Assembly (NCBI GenBank): GCA_030430715.1
Contig: JAUIJZ010000012.1
Coordinates: 1 to 48,295 of the forward strand
DNA length: 48,295 nucleotides
Reading direction: 5' to 3'
Origin: Alphaproteobacteria bacterium
Lineage (GTDB): Bacteria > Pseudomonadota > Alphaproteobacteria > Caulobacterales > Aquidulcibacteraceae
The notes below the pieces were generated by a model. It was given only the letters and a program-made list of their open reading frames with translations, made no database searches and was not told where the DNA came from. Position numbers and translations under genes: made by a program. This document shows positions 1-8,388 of this stretch, piece after piece (the stretch's first letter is position 1; the number at the start of each line of letters is the position of its first letter).

Positions 1-4
1 ACCC

Positions 5-34
5 TAAAAATAAAGCGCGGAGCACGCGCCCCGC
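5..34 (-). terminator. Rho-independent terminator after the fliI-fliJ-DUF1275 run
   Basis: On the minus strand a 7-bp stem (GCGGGGC / GCTCCGC, one G-U pair) with loop GCGT is followed by GC and then TTTATTTTT. It lies about 90 bp past the DUF1275 stop and is the natural end of that leftward transcription unit. Positions 35-122 hold nothing else that I recognise. Confidence 0.6.
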
Positions 35-122
35 TCCCATCCGGGAGACATGAAGTTCAAGCGAAAAGAGCGGGTCGCGCCGCTCGCGGAGCATGTACTG
101 CGTTCCAGATATTTCCGGCCCG

Positions 123-755
123 CTACGCACGCAGACGCGAAAAGATCAGCGTCAGCACAGCGCTTGCGCCCGCCGCACACCACAAGCCGTCTAACCCCGC
201 CCAAGCGTAAGACCACGCGCCAAGCACAGCGCCCATGACAAGCCCCGCCCACAACAACGCATACGGCGCCCACTCCCATTTCGGCCCGCCCGTCAGCGCG
301 AGCGCGATGCGCTGGCCCATGCGCACCAGCGCACCTGTCATGTACGTGACGCCAATACTGACTTCGCCATCGCGCTGGAACACCGCGTTCATCGCGCCCA
401 TCGCACTGGCCAGCACTGCTACGCCAAAGAATGTGCGCCCAAAACTCGCAAGCAATGCCGCGAACGCCAGCGCCGCCGTCACGAGGAAAAGTACGCGCAT
501 GCTGCCGGGCTTGTCGCCCGCCCGGTTGATCACAGCGCCAATGATGACGCCGAGCACGAAGAGCGCGATTAGCCCGCCGGCCAAGATGGCGGCGTCGAGC
601 TGCGACGCCAGCCCCACACCAAGCCGCGTGGAATTACCGCTCATGAAGGAGACAAAATATCCGCCTAGGTGCACGAAGCCGTTCGCATCGATGAAGCCCG
701 CCAGTGCGGACAGCGCGGCGGCCAACAGCCAATAGCGCCGCCGATAGCGGATCAA
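123..755 (-). CDS. DUF1275 (YoaK-type) membrane protein
   Basis: The product is a 210-residue, very hydrophobic protein with about six predicted membrane segments. The N-terminal region contains GFIDANGFVHLGGYFVSFMS and then GNST, the pattern of the DUF1275/YoaK family of inner-membrane proteins, whose function is not established. Length fits the family (about 210-240). The ATG overlaps the fliJ stop as ATGA (752-755), so it is probably co-translated with the flagellar export genes. That neighbourhood is unusual, because I know no flagellar role for DUF1275. A terminator-like hairpin follows at 5-34. The family call is from pattern recognition; substrate and role are unknown. Confidence 0.8.
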   Translation of the reverse strand: MIRYRRRYWLLAAALSALAGFIDANGFVHLGGYFVSFMSGNSTRLGVGLASQLDAAILAGGLIALFVLGVIIGAVINRAGDKPGSMRVLFLVTAALAFAALLASFGRTFFGVAVLASAMGAMNAVFQRDGEVSIGVTYMTGALVRMGQRIALALTGGPKWEWAPYALLWAGLVMGAVLGAWSYAWAGLDGLWCAAGASAVLTLIFSRLRA

Positions 756-1168
756 GGTTGCGCGCGCCCCGCTCGCAACGTCGCGAATTCATCCAGCTCG
801 GCGGCGTCGCGCTTATCGGCGGCCGCCTTCTCGCGCGCCGCTTCCAATTCGATCAGGCGCTCGAACTTGCGCATTTCGACATGCGCCTCGGCCACCATTG
901 CGCGCAGACGCGCGATTTCTTCGGAAACGATCTCGCGCTCGCTCGCCAACGCTTTACGCCGCTGGATCGCCACCTGCGCGAAACCGCCATAAGCACGTTG
1001 CGCCTCATAATCCTTGGCCGCGTGCTGTTGCTCGGCGCGGATCGCCTGCTCGTGACCGTGCATGCGATCCTCGATCAGCGTCTCGCGCTGGATCTGCTCG
1101 GCCAGCGCGCGCCGCAGCGTCTCCAAATCGCGCTTCGCCACCTTCAGGAGAGTTCGTAACGCCTTCAT
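752..1168 (-). CDS. fliJ: Flagellar export protein FliJ
   Basis: This is a 138-residue, strongly charged, almost wholly helical protein rich in Arg, Glu and Ala heptads, the coiled-coil shape expected of FliJ. FliJ is the soluble stalk of the flagellar type III export ATPase, sitting in the FliI hexamer and linking it to the export gate. FliJ sequences are poorly conserved, so the call leans on size, coiled-coil character and position: its ATG overlaps the fliI stop (ATGA, 1165-1168). It is followed by the coupled DUF1275 gene. Another small coiled-coil protein is possible but unlikely directly after fliI. Confidence 0.8.
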   Translation of the reverse strand: MKALRTLLKVAKRDLETLRRALAEQIQRETLIEDRMHGHEQAIRAEQQHAAKDYEAQRAYGGFAQVAIQRRKALASEREIVSEEIARLRAMVAEAHVEMRKFERLIELEAAREKAAADKRDAAELDEFATLRAGRAQP

Positions 1169-2484
1169 GCCATCGCCGCCGCCAATTGCGCAAAGCTATC
1201 CTCGATGCTGATTTGCTCGTCGCGGCTTTGGCTGAGCACAGCCTCAAGCGCCGGGCGCACGCGCACCGCTTCGTCCACCGCCGCATCCGCGCCGGGCTTG
1301 TAGGCGCCGATGCGGATCAGCTCTTCCATTTCATCGTAGAGCGACAACGCCGCGCGCGCCCTGGCGAGCACGGCATTCTCTTCCGCGCTATGACACATCG
1401 GCATCAGCCGCGAGATCGACTTCAACACATTGACCGCCGGATAGCGCCCGCGCTCGGCGATGGCGCGCTCCATGACAATGTGCCCGTCGAGAATGCCGCG
1501 CACCGCATCGGCGATCGGTTCGTTGTGATCGTCGCCATCGACCAGAACTGTAAACAGCGCCGTGATCGAGCCCGGCTCGCCGGCGCGACCAGGCCCCGCA
1601 CGCTCCAGCAGTTTCGGCAGTTCGGCGAACACGGACGGCGTATAGCCCTTCGTGGTCGGCGGTTCGCCCACGCTCAAACCGATCTCACGCTGCGCCATGG
1701 CAAAGCGCGTAACCGAGTCAACCAGCAGCAGAACGTCGAGCCCTTCGTCGCGGAAATGCTCCGCGACGGCGCACGCCATATGCGGCGCCAGACGCCGGCG
1801 CGCCGCGCTTTCGTCGGACGTCGCCACCACGACAACCGAACGGCGCCGCCCTTCCTCGCCCAGCGTGTCCTCGATGAATTCCTTCACTTCGCGGCCGCGC
1901 TCGCCGACCAGCCCGATCACGATCACGTCCGCTTTGGCGCCGCGCGCCAGCATCGACATCAAAACCGATTTGCCGACGCCCGAGCCCGCGAACACGCCCA
2001 TGCGTTGGCCACGGCACAAAGCCGCGAACATATTGAGCGCGCGCACGCCAACATCGAGCCGCTCGCCCACTCTGCCGCGATCATGCGCCGAGGGCGGCGC
2101 GGCGCGCACAAAATGGCCGCGCATGCCTTGCGGCAGCGGTCCTTCGCCATCGACCGGCTCGCCAAAACAATTGACCACACGCCCGAGCCAGGCGCGCGTC
2201 GGCCGCACCAGCGGCGCAACCCCGTTCAGCGCCACGCGCAGACCCGGCCGGATCGCCTCAATGGAATCGAACGGCGCAAGCAGCGCCCGGTCGCCGCGGA
2301 AACCCACGATCTCCGCCTGCGCGCCGCCGGCGCCGAGAATGGTGGCGCGCGCGCCCAGCGCCAACGCATCGAGCGGTCCGCTGGCTTCGATCAACGCGCC
2401 CGACAAACCGGTGACGCGGCCCTCGAAGCGGCGCGGTTCGAGCGCATCGATTTCATCGGCAAGTCGTGCAAGCAGCGAAGGCAT
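1165..2484 (-). CDS. fliI: Flagellum-specific ATPase FliI
   Basis: A 439-residue F1-type ATPase. Walker A is GSGVGKS at residues 167-173, GERGREV lies near 194-200, and Walker B is LLLVD around 252-256, followed by [15 protein letters not shown], typical of FliI/YscN type III export ATPases. It energises export of flagellar subunits at the cytoplasmic face of the basal body. Length is normal (about 440). The direct partner fliJ overlaps it downstream, which separates it from non-flagellar YscN homologues. It diverges from ctrA across a 311-bp regulatory region, so CtrA control is plausible by analogy with Caulobacter class II flagellar genes. No clear Shine-Dalgarno precedes the ATG. Confidence 0.95.
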   Translation of the reverse strand: MPSLLARLADEIDALEPRRFEGRVTGLSGALIEASGPLDALALGARATILGAGGAQAEIVGFRGDRALLAPFDSIEAIRPGLRVALNGVAPLVRPTRAWLGRVVNCFGEPVDGEGPLPQGMRGHFVRAAPPSAHDRGRVGERLDVGVRALNMFAALCRGQRMGVFAGSGVGKSVLMSMLARGAKADVIVIGLVGERGREVKEFIEDTLGEEGRRRSVVVVATSDESAARRRLAPHMACAVAEHFRDEGLDVLLLVDSVTRFAMAQREIGLSVGEPPTTKGYTPSVFAELPKLLERAGPGRAGEPGSITALFTVLVDGDDHNEPIADAVRGILDGHIVMERAIAERGRYPAVNVLKSISRLMPMCHSAEENAVLARARAALSLYDEMEELIRIGAYKPGADAAVDEAVRVRPALEAVLSQSRDEQISIEDSFAQLAAAMA

Positions 2485-2539
2485 AGGGTCCGCGAAAAAT
2501 TATCCCCGACCTAATCAGGAGCGTCGCTTACCAAAATCT

Positions 2540-2749
2540 GAATCCGAACAAGGGTCGTTGCTGGTGCGATTCAAGATCAAGTGCTTGTGGCGCACAATTT
2601 CGCGCACACACGCCATAGACAGCGAGTCCCAAATCAGATTCTAGAGTGGTTAACGGGAGCTGATGAGGGCGGTGCAACTGAAACTTGGCAAGCGCAAAGG
2701 TAAGAATTCTTACCGGCGTTAATAACTTAATTACGGGTCGATACGATTC
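2540..2749. promoter_or_regulatory. Cluster of five GANTC methylation sites
   Basis: The sites are GAATC 2540-2544, GATTC 2568-2572, GAGTC 2624-2628, GATTC 2637-2641 and GATTC 2745-2749. Chance expectation is about one per 256 bp, so five in 210 bp is dense. GANTC is the CcrM adenine methyltransferase target in alphaproteobacteria, and its methylation state controls GcrA-dependent promoters, including a ctrA promoter in Caulobacter. Confidence 0.7.
2699..2714. repeat. Perfect 16-bp palindrome upstream of ctrA
   Basis: GGTAAGAATTCTTACC is fully self-complementary and lies 82 bp before the ctrA start codon. Directly after it come two tandem copies of TTAAT[A/T]AC (2719-2726 and 2727-2734). It looks like a dimer-binding operator. 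I cannot match it to a CtrA, GcrA or SciP consensus. Confidence 0.6.
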
Positions 2750-2795
2750 TGTGGATTAACGTTTCCAAGGTATTGCGCCGATCGGGGAGCATGTA

Positions 2796-3518
2796 ATGCG
2801 AGTCTTATTGATCGAGGACGATAGCGCCACAGCGCAGGGCATCGAGCTGATGCTCAAGTCCGAGGGCTTCAATATCTACTCGACCGACCTGGGCGAGGAA
2901 GGCATCGACCTCGGCAAGCTCTATGATTACGACATCATCGTCCTGGACCTGACGCTGCCGGACATGCACGGCTATGACGTGCTGAAGCAGCTGCGCGTCG
3001 CGCGGGTCAACACGCCGATCCTGATCCTCTCCGGCACCGCCGACATCGACACCAAGGTGCGCGGCCTCGGCTACGGCGCCGACGATTACATGACCAAGCC
3101 CTTCAACAAGGATGAGCTGATCGCCCGCATCAACGCGATCGTTCGCCGTTCGAAAGGCCACGCTCATTCCGTCATCAAAACGGGCGACATCACCGTCAAC
3201 CTCGACGCCAAGACCGTCGAAGTCACCGGCCAGCGCGTTCACCTGACGGGCAAGGAATACCAAATGCTGGAGCTGCTCTCGCTCCGCAAAGGCACCACGC
3301 TCACCAAGGAGATGTTCCTCAATCATCTCTATGGCGGCATGGACGAGCCCGAGTTGAAGATCATCGACGTCTTCATCTGCAAGCTGCGCAAGAAGCTTGC
3401 AGCAGCCACGGGCGGCGACCATTACATCGAGACGGTCTGGGGCCGCGGCTATGTGCTGCGCGACCCGCAAGAGCCGGGCGTTACGGCTTCGCCGTCAGCC
3501 GGCGTTGCAGCCGCTTAA
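2796..3518 (+). CDS. ctrA: Cell-cycle master response regulator CtrA
   Basis: A 240-residue OmpR-type regulator. The receiver domain carries the acidic pocket E7-D8-D9, the phosphoacceptor D51 in [13 protein letters not shown], and the conserved Lys in TKPFNKDEL. The C-terminal winged helix includes [20 protein letters not shown] and [14 protein letters not shown], the near-invariant CtrA recognition region. The protein ends in Ala residues (GVAAA), matching the C-terminal Ala-Ala signal used for ClpXP proteolysis in Caulobacter. CtrA activates flagellar, division and methylation genes and, in Caulobacter, silences the origin. GGGGAG precedes the ATG. It diverges from fliI-fliJ, and a cpdR-type gene lies about 19 kb away in the same window. 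Confidence 0.97.
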   Translation: MRVLLIEDDSATAQGIELMLKSEGFNIYSTDLGEEGIDLGKLYDYDIIVLDLTLPDMHGYDVLKQLRVARVNTPILILSGTADIDTKVRGLGYGADDYMTKPFNKDELIARINAIVRRSKGHAHSVIKTGDITVNLDAKTVEVTGQRVHLTGKEYQMLELLSLRKGTTLTKEMFLNHLYGGMDEPELKIIDVFICKLRKKLAAATGGDHYIETVWGRGYVLRDPQEPGVTASPSAGVAAA

Positions 3519-3529
3519 ATACAAATACG

Positions 3530-3934
3530 CTAGCGCGGCTGCGCATTGCGCATGAGAGCCGCCAACGTTTCGCGTTGCGCTTCAAGCATCGCGCCACTCA
3601 TCTGCGCATAGGCGCGGCGAGCGGCGAATACCGGCGTTAGAAGGTCCGCGGCGCTCTGCTCGACCGCATCGCCGCCCTGCTCAGCGTCTTCGCCATTCTT
3701 AAGCGGCGGCTTTGGCGCGACCGCGCCGTTTAGAAATAGCTGAAGCATGGCGTCCTGCTGCGCGCGCATACTTGCGCGCATGCTGTCGGAAACGCCGCGC
3801 CAGATCCGCAGATTGGTCTGCATGGCGTTCAAGCCAAACAACGCAGCCTGCGCAAACGGGGTCAGCGCGAAGTCCGAAACGCCGCGCTCCGCGGCATCAT
3901 GTGTGACGTGACGCGGCGAGGATGAAGCACTCAT
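3530..3934 (-). CDS. Small phasin-like helical protein
   Basis: This 134-residue protein is mostly amphipathic helix, with a central stretch around LFGLNAMQTNLRIWRGVSDS and a C-terminal helix rich in Ala, Arg and Gln (AQRETLAALMRNAQPR). The pattern resembles phasin-type proteins that coat polyhydroxyalkanoate granules or act as small helical scaffolds, but no diagnostic motif is visible, so this is a suggestion only. I chose the ATG at 3934 because GGAG stands 6 nt upstream; an in-frame ATG four codons earlier lacks this. It converges on ctrA with an 11-bp gap. No PHA synthase gene is nearby. Confidence 0.6.
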   Translation of the reverse strand: MSASSSPRHVTHDAAERGVSDFALTPFAQAALFGLNAMQTNLRIWRGVSDSMRASMRAQQDAMLQLFLNGAVAPKPPLKNGEDAEQGGDAVEQSAADLLTPVFAARRAYAQMSGAMLEAQRETLAALMRNAQPR

Positions 3935-4207
3935 GCTGATCTCCATAGGCTATCGGCGCCCTCTCGGGCGCGCATCGCTTCTCGGAAAGATATTACGTTG
4001 AGCGCGTGCGTCGCGGCGATTGGCGCGCCGTCACGCAGCGGCCCATGGCGGCGACACTAAGTCCAGGCCAGATCGCCCGCAAGGGCGAACCGCTCACCCG
4101 CATACCCGCTTGCCGACAACACCATCGGCTGGCCGCGCTCTACCCGCGCAATTAACAGCGAATTCATCAGCCGCGCTAACACAGCGTCAATCGAAACACC
4201 GCTAAGC
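3935..4207. other. Intergenic region before the sensor kinase
   Basis: This region separates divergent genes. I see no clear -35/-10 pair or terminator. On the minus strand, roughly 4057-4200, one frame reads like a short protein ending near LSASGYAGERFALAGDLAWT. It has no ribosome-binding site or convincing start, so it is left uncalled. Confidence 0.4.
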
Positions 4208-5839
4208 GTGCGCCTTCGATTGGGTGAGCACGCCGTCCGTATGCGCAGGCTGTCTTTAGGTCCGGCTTGGAGGAGCGTCGTTATCCCCATCGTGGGGCTC
4301 GTCCTGTTTGCGACGGCCCTCTTCCTTGCTCTTGTATCCGACTTCGCGCGCCAGCAAGACCGCGCCTTCGTCGAAAATAGCGAACGCTTGGTCATCAACG
4401 CCGTACGGGAACGGGTGCGGGCGCTCGAAAACATCGCGGCGGATTTCGCGGTATGGAATGACGCCTACAATGCGACCCGGCCCAATGCTTGGGACCAGAA
4501 CTGGCTGGACGAAAACTATTATTCGAACGTCACCGATGGGCTGTTCATTCTGAACCAAGATGGACGCGCGCTTTATGCTTGGGCATCGGCCCCAGAAACG
4601 CGCGTCAACCTCAGTGAAGCGGTTGTACTTGCCGCTGGCGCGCTTGACCTGGCCGCGCTACCCGCCGCAGCGCCGGACGCAATCGCTATCATCACACGTC
4701 ACGCAGTCGTCGCGGGCGCCCCCGCCCTGGTTTCCTTCACCGAAATCGCGCCTGAACAAGACGGACCCAATACGCAGAGCCGCGGCGCAGGAGCACAGCG
4801 CTTTCTTGCCATTGTCGACCTCCTGCAACCCGAGGAGATCGCAGCCATCGGTGATGCGCGCGACGTGACGCAATTGCAATTCATGCCCAGCAACGATCCG
4901 GCGCAGCAGATCGCGTTGCCATGGTCCAATGATAGTGAACCGCTTGGCTATCTGACTTGGGCGCGCGAACGGCCAGGCAGCATCGCCTTTTCGCGACAGC
5001 TTCCTCCCATCCTTGCCGGCCTATTCCTTATCGCCGCGCTGACATTGCTTCTCACGCGCCGCCTCGTCAGCTCACAAGTCTCCGCCCAGGTGCAGACGCA
5101 GTGCGCCATTGAGACAAGCCGCCTCAAATCAGAGTTCATCGCCACCATGAGCCACGAGCTGCGCACCCCGCTCAACGCCATCATCGGCTATACAGAACTC
5201 ATTCAAGAAGAAGCCAGCGGCGACAGCGCGAAGGCGATCCACGATGACGCCAACGCCGTCCTCGACGCCGCGCGGCATCTCAATCGTCTCGTGAACAACA
5301 TCCTCGACCAATCGCGCATCGATGCCGGGCGCCTGCACTTAGCCAGCGAAAGCGTCGAAGTGCGCGAAATTCTCGGTGAGCTGGAAGAATTGATGGCGCC
5401 GCTCGCGCGGGCCAACCGCAACAATTTTGCGCTGCACGCCAGTGAAGCGGCTGGCGCGGTGCAGGCCGATCCCGTGCGCCTGCAACAATGCCTCGTCAAC
5501 CTGACCAGCAATGCGTTGAAATTTACGCGTGGAGGCCAGGTTAGCGTCAATGTCAGCGCGCGGGACTTAGACGGCGTGCGGATGATCTGCTTCGAAATAC
5601 GCGATACCGGAATTGGCATCGCCGAGAACGAACTTGAGCGCTTATTCAAACCGTTCGCCGGTGCAGGCGCGCAAAGCAGCGAAAGCGGCTTTGCAACGAC
5701 GGGCCTTAGCCTCTCCATCACACGCAGTCTCGCCCGCGCCATGCATGGCGACGTGCAAGCGAAAAGCGCGCTCGGTGCGGGATCGGTTTTCACGCTTATG
5801 CTGCCCTCCGCGCAAGCAACACACAACGCCGCCGCATGA
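4208..5839 (+). CDS. Hybrid-less sensor histidine kinase with CHASE4-like sensor
   Basis: 543 residues from GTG (532 if the in-frame ATG at 4241 is used; neither has a clear ribosome-binding site). Membrane segments lie near residues 24-44 and 266-284 and flank a periplasmic domain of about 220 residues with the WNDAYNA and NWLDENYY features of CHASE4-type sensors. The HisKA H-box is SHELRTPLNAIIGYTEL with phosphoacceptor H316. The HATPase has an N-box (NLTSNALKF, 431-439), DTGIG (466-470) and LFKPF (479-483). The G2 box is degenerate: TTGLSLSI replaces the usual GTGLGLAI. No response regulator is adjacent. Its stop overlaps the start of a TorF-like outer-membrane gene (ATGA), implying co-expression. 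Signal and target are unknown. Confidence 0.9.
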   Translation: MRLRLGEHAVRMRRLSLGPAWRSVVIPIVGLVLFATALFLALVSDFARQQDRAFVENSERLVINAVRERVRALENIAADFAVWNDAYNATRPNAWDQNWLDENYYSNVTDGLFILNQDGRALYAWASAPETRVNLSEAVVLAAGALDLAALPAAAPDAIAIITRHAVVAGAPALVSFTEIAPEQDGPNTQSRGAGAQRFLAIVDLLQPEEIAAIGDARDVTQLQFMPSNDPAQQIALPWSNDSEPLGYLTWARERPGSIAFSRQLPPILAGLFLIAALTLLLTRRLVSSQVSAQVQTQCAIETSRLKSEFIATMSHELRTPLNAIIGYTELIQEEASGDSAKAIHDDANAVLDAARHLNRLVNNILDQSRIDAGRLHLASESVEVREILGELEELMAPLARANRNNFALHASEAAGAVQADPVRLQQCLVNLTSNALKFTRGGQVSVNVSARDLDGVRMICFEIRDTGIGIAENELERLFKPFAGAGAQSSESGFATTGLSLSITRSLARAMHGDVQAKSALGAGSVFTLMLPSAQATHNAAA

Positions 5840-6492
5840 GCATGCACCGCGGTATGGCCTTCCTTTCGGCGTTGGCGTGCAGCTTAGCCGCGACACCGGC
5901 TTATGCGTTCAGCGGAGAAAGCACCCTTTCAATCGTCAGCGATTATCGCTGGCGCGGCCTCTCCTACAGTGACGAGGATCCGTCCTTGCAAGTGGAAGCA
6001 ACTGGCTGGTTCGAAAGCGGCGCATGGCTCTGGGGCGGGCTCAACACAGTCAGCGATGATTTAGGCGGTGCTGAGATCGGCCTTGGCGCGGGCTATGATG
6101 CAAGTTTCGCCACGCTCGATTGGTCGTTTGGCGTGATCGGCTACACCTACCCGGATGCAGACGATTACGATTATTTTGAAATGGATATCTCAGCCGCGAA
6201 GGGGTTCGGCCCCTTTTCGTTTTCCGCCGGCGTGGAATACGCGCCCGCGCAAGACAATTACGACCGGGCCAACACCTATACGTGGATTGGCTTCGACCTC
6301 CAGCTTGCGCGCTGGAATGTTCACGGTCACGCTGGGAATGACGATGACCTGATCGAGCCCGGTGGACACACGACGGATTACAGTATCGGCGTTGGTCGCG
6401 CGTTCGCGCATTTCGCCGCCGACCTCAGTTTCGTGGAAGCAGAGAGTGACGACAGCACGTGGGTGCTGCGTCTTTCACACACCTTCCCCTAG
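5836..6492 (+). CDS. TorF-like putative outer-membrane porin
   Basis: 218 residues with a signal peptide ending around ATPAYA-FSGE (cut near residue 24). The mature part opens STLSIVSDYRWRGLSYSDEDP, the hallmark of the TorF/TIGR02001 family of small putative porins. It then shows alternating aromatic/polar beta strands and ends in an outer-membrane-type terminal Phe-Pro (LSHTFP). An 8-10 stranded barrel in the outer membrane is likely. Its ATG overlaps the sensor kinase stop. It converges on the MobA-like gene, with the two stop codons sharing the palindrome CTAG (6489-6492). Transported substrate is unknown. Confidence 0.85.
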   Translation: MSMHRGMAFLSALACSLAATPAYAFSGESTLSIVSDYRWRGLSYSDEDPSLQVEATGWFESGAWLWGGLNTVSDDLGGAEIGLGAGYDASFATLDWSFGVIGYTYPDADDYDYFEMDISAAKGFGPFSFSAGVEYAPAQDNYDRANTYTWIGFDLQLARWNVHGHAGNDDDLIEPGGHTTDYSIGVGRAFAHFAADLSFVEAESDDSTWVLRLSHTFP

Positions 6493-7082
6493 CTCCCGCG
6501 CTGCTCCAGGCGCGTCAAAGCTTCCACCGTATCGACGTCAAGGGTCACGCCCTCGTCCTCAACGTCCACCCGCGCAACTTCGTGCGCATGCGACCGCAGC
6601 AAAGAACCCGCGCCCTGATCGCCGGTCAAACCCGACGCAAGCTGCGCCGCGCGCGCCGAGAGCAAAACCGGATGGCCCTGCCGTCCTTCAAAAACAGGAA
6701 TAGCAGCGAAGCGCTCCCCCAGCTTGTCCGCAAGTTTCAGCGCAACATCGTGCGCGATCAGCGGCATATCGCCGAGGAACACGAACACGCCCGCGGCATC
6801 GCGCACCTGTTCCAGCCCTAGTCGCAAGGATGCCGATAACGCGTCGCTTTCGATGTCCGCCAGAGCGATGCGCGCATCCTTAGCCGCAGCATCGCAGCAG
6901 CATTGATCGAGCGCACGCCCAGACCGTTTTACGACGACGATGCGATCCACGGGCGCCGCCGCAGCAGCAGCGATTGCATGTAAGATCAGCGGCGCACCGC
7001 GAAAGTGTTGCAGCAATTTATCGGCGCCAAAGCGCTGCGCGCGCCCAGCCGCCAAGACCAGCGCGGCAAGCCCTCTGCTCAC
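6489..7082 (-). CDS. MobA/MocA-like molybdenum cofactor nucleotidyltransferase
   Basis: 197 residues starting from GTG, which overlaps the xdhC stop as GTGA (7079-7082). I prefer this start because the glycosyltransferase-A type nucleotide loop LVLAAGRAQRFGADKLL follows within ten residues; extending upstream would add only low-complexity sequence. VFVFLGDMPLI is the metal/nucleotide Asp motif, and GRQGHPVLL is typical of MobA/MocA proteins that transfer CMP or GMP to molybdopterin. Coupling to xdhC fits maturation of a xanthine-oxidase-family enzyme, which usually uses the MCD (MocA) cofactor. No such molybdoenzyme is encoded in this window. Specificity for CTP or GTP is not determined. Confidence 0.85.
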   Translation of the reverse strand: MSRGLAALVLAAGRAQRFGADKLLQHFRGAPLILHAIAAAAAAPVDRIVVVKRSGRALDQCCCDAAAKDARIALADIESDALSASLRLGLEQVRDAAGVFVFLGDMPLIAHDVALKLADKLGERFAAIPVFEGRQGHPVLLSARAAQLASGLTGDQGAGSLLRSHAHEVARVDVEDEGVTLDVDTVEALTRLEQRGS

Positions 7083-8077
7083 GCCCGCGCCTGATCGGCG
7101 CTCAGCGTCTGCAGAATTTCCGCGACGATGCCGACCGCGATGCGCCACGGCGCCTTACCCAGGCTGCGTATGCCTGCCGGCGCATGCAATCGCTCCAGCG
7201 TCTCGCGCGGCGCGCCAGCGGCGACGATCGCTTCGCTGCGCATCGGCACGCGCGACGCGGCGCCGACAAGCCCTACATAGCCAGCTCCTGCCGAAAGCGC
7301 CTTCGCACAGGCCGGCAAATCGAGTTCGGATTCATGTGTCGCGCCGACAAAGGCCGTCCACGCATCGACGCCAATCCGCTGCAACGCCGTCTCGGCATCG
7401 GCACGCACATAATTCAGCCCCGCGATGGGCGGCGGCGCTTCAGGCCCGTGCGGACGTGCGAGATAGGTTTCGAGCTGCGCCTCAACGCCGAGCTTGGCGA
7501 TGGCGAGCGCGGTTGGATCCCAACCAGAAACGATCAAACGGCCGGACGGATCGAAGCGCCGCGCGATCCGCAGTGGATCATCGTTCCAGGCAAGCAGCGG
7601 CGCGTCGCCAGCATCGGTCACGCGCGCGTTAAGGCCGTCGCTGACCCAAAGCGCCGGGCGGCGTGCATCGCGCCGCGCCAACACTTCGCGTGCGGCCGCG
7701 CTATTGGCATCGATGCGTTCAAGAAAAATATAGATCGCGCCGCCGCATCTTAGCTTGATGTCGACCCACGGGCTGCCTGTCCCGTAGTGCAACGTGCGCG
7801 GCTCGCCGTTTGCGAGCACTTCCGCCGCGTGCTGCGCAACATCCGCCTCGACGCAGCCGCCGGAAAAGTATCCGGACGCACACGCGCCATCGAACAGCAT
7901 TTGCGCGCCGGCGCCGCGGGGCGAGCTGCCCTCGACGCGATAAAGCGTCGCCAGGACAACACTTCGCCCCGCTTCTAATGCAATGGTGAGCGCGGGCCGT
8001 ACATCTTCGATCCAGCCAAAAGCTGGCCAATCCGCATCCGCCGGCCCGCTGCGGTCAAACCCGCTGGCTGCTGCCAT
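7079..8077 (-). CDS. XdhC/CoxI family molybdoenzyme maturation factor
   Basis: 332 residues with two domains. The N-terminal XdhC/CoxI domain includes LATLYRVEGSSPRGAGAQML and FSGGCVEADVAQHA. The C-terminal Rossmann-like domain includes VSGWDPTALAIAKLG and a late GYVGLVGAASRV stretch. XdhC proteins bind molybdenum cofactor, help sulfurate it and insert it into xanthine dehydrogenase-type enzymes. The gene is coupled to the MobA-like gene (GTGA) and starts 14 bp after the small beta-rich gene, at the end of a minus-strand run beginning with a PQQ alcohol dehydrogenase. The client enzyme is not in this window. Confidence 0.9.
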   Translation of the reverse strand: MAAASGFDRSGPADADWPAFGWIEDVRPALTIALEAGRSVVLATLYRVEGSSPRGAGAQMLFDGACASGYFSGGCVEADVAQHAAEVLANGEPRTLHYGTGSPWVDIKLRCGGAIYIFLERIDANSAAAREVLARRDARRPALWVSDGLNARVTDAGDAPLLAWNDDPLRIARRFDPSGRLIVSGWDPTALAIAKLGVEAQLETYLARPHGPEAPPPIAGLNYVRADAETALQRIGVDAWTAFVGATHESELDLPACAKALSAGAGYVGLVGAASRVPMRSEAIVAAGAPRETLERLHAPAGIRSLGKAPWRIAVGIVAEILQTLSADQARA

Positions 8078-8091
8078 GACGCCGTCCGTGC

Positions 8092-8388
8092 TCAGGCGCG
8101 CTCGCCTTTCACCGGGAAAGAGCCGAACGAGCCAGCCTTCACCTTGCCCGAAAGCGTGTCGCCGCTACGCGTAACGTCAAATTCAAGCGTCATCGGCATC
8201 GGCGAAGTCACCGAAGCGCTCCAAGTGGCGTTGTCGCCGGAAACCTTGCCGTTCTGCACCGGCGCCGAGCCCGCGTCCGCAATCTGCTGACCAGTGAGGG
8301 CGTCACCCTCGGTCTTCAGCTCGACCTTGGCTTTTTGCGCGCCCATCGGCGAACTGATCTCGATATTCCAGGTTCCATCGAAGCTCAT
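8092..8388 (-). CDS. Small beta-rich protein of unknown function
   Basis: 98 residues without a signal peptide. I chose the ATG at 8388 because AGGAGA lies 5-6 nt upstream and the ATG shares one base with the tetR stop (TGATG). The sequence alternates short beta strands: FDGTWNIEISSPMGAQKAKV, then repeated Gly/Thr turns (GDALTGQQ, GDTLSGKV), suggesting a compact beta-barrel or lipocalin-like fold. I do not recognise a named family. Lying between a TetR regulator and xdhC, it may belong to the same response, but no function can be assigned. Confidence 0.7.
   Translation of the reverse strand: MSFDGTWNIEISSPMGAQKAKVELKTEGDALTGQQIADAGSAPVQNGKVSGDNATWSASVTSPMPMTLEFDVTRSGDTLSGKVKAGSFGSFPVKGERA

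Larger units (their letters stand above)
2485..2795. promoter_or_regulatory. ctrA / fliI divergent promoter region
   Basis: This 311-bp AT-richer gap holds no credible gene. It contains five GANTC sites, starting at 2540, 2568, 2624, 2637 and 2745. It also has a perfect 16-bp palindrome (2699-2714), a tandem TTAAT[A/T]AC repeat (2719-2734) and TTAA half-sites at 2650-2653 (minus-strand TTAACCAC) and 2756-2759. In Caulobacter, ctrA transcription is governed by CcrM methylation at GANTC, by GcrA and by CtrA itself through TTAA-containing boxes, and the elements here fit that scheme. GGGGAG (about 2784-2789) is the ctrA ribosome-binding site. The roles of individual elements are inferred. Confidence 0.75.

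Noticed and set aside
898..2514. Long rightward open frame opposite fliI
   Set aside because: It is a shadow of the fliI/fliJ codons in GC-rich DNA. Its product is Arg/His/Ala-rich low-complexity sequence with no family pattern.
2485..2795. Canonical CtrA box TTAA-N7-TTAA upstream of ctrA
   Set aside because: Half-sites occur, but no pair has the 7-bp spacing; the two closest TTAA words are 4 bp apart. I therefore describe half-sites only.
4057..4200. Protein-like minus-strand frame ending near FALAGDLAWT
   Set aside because: The sequence looks plausible, but there is no ribosome-binding site, convincing start or recognised family, and it would overlap the leader of the sensor kinase. It could be a small gene or a remnant.
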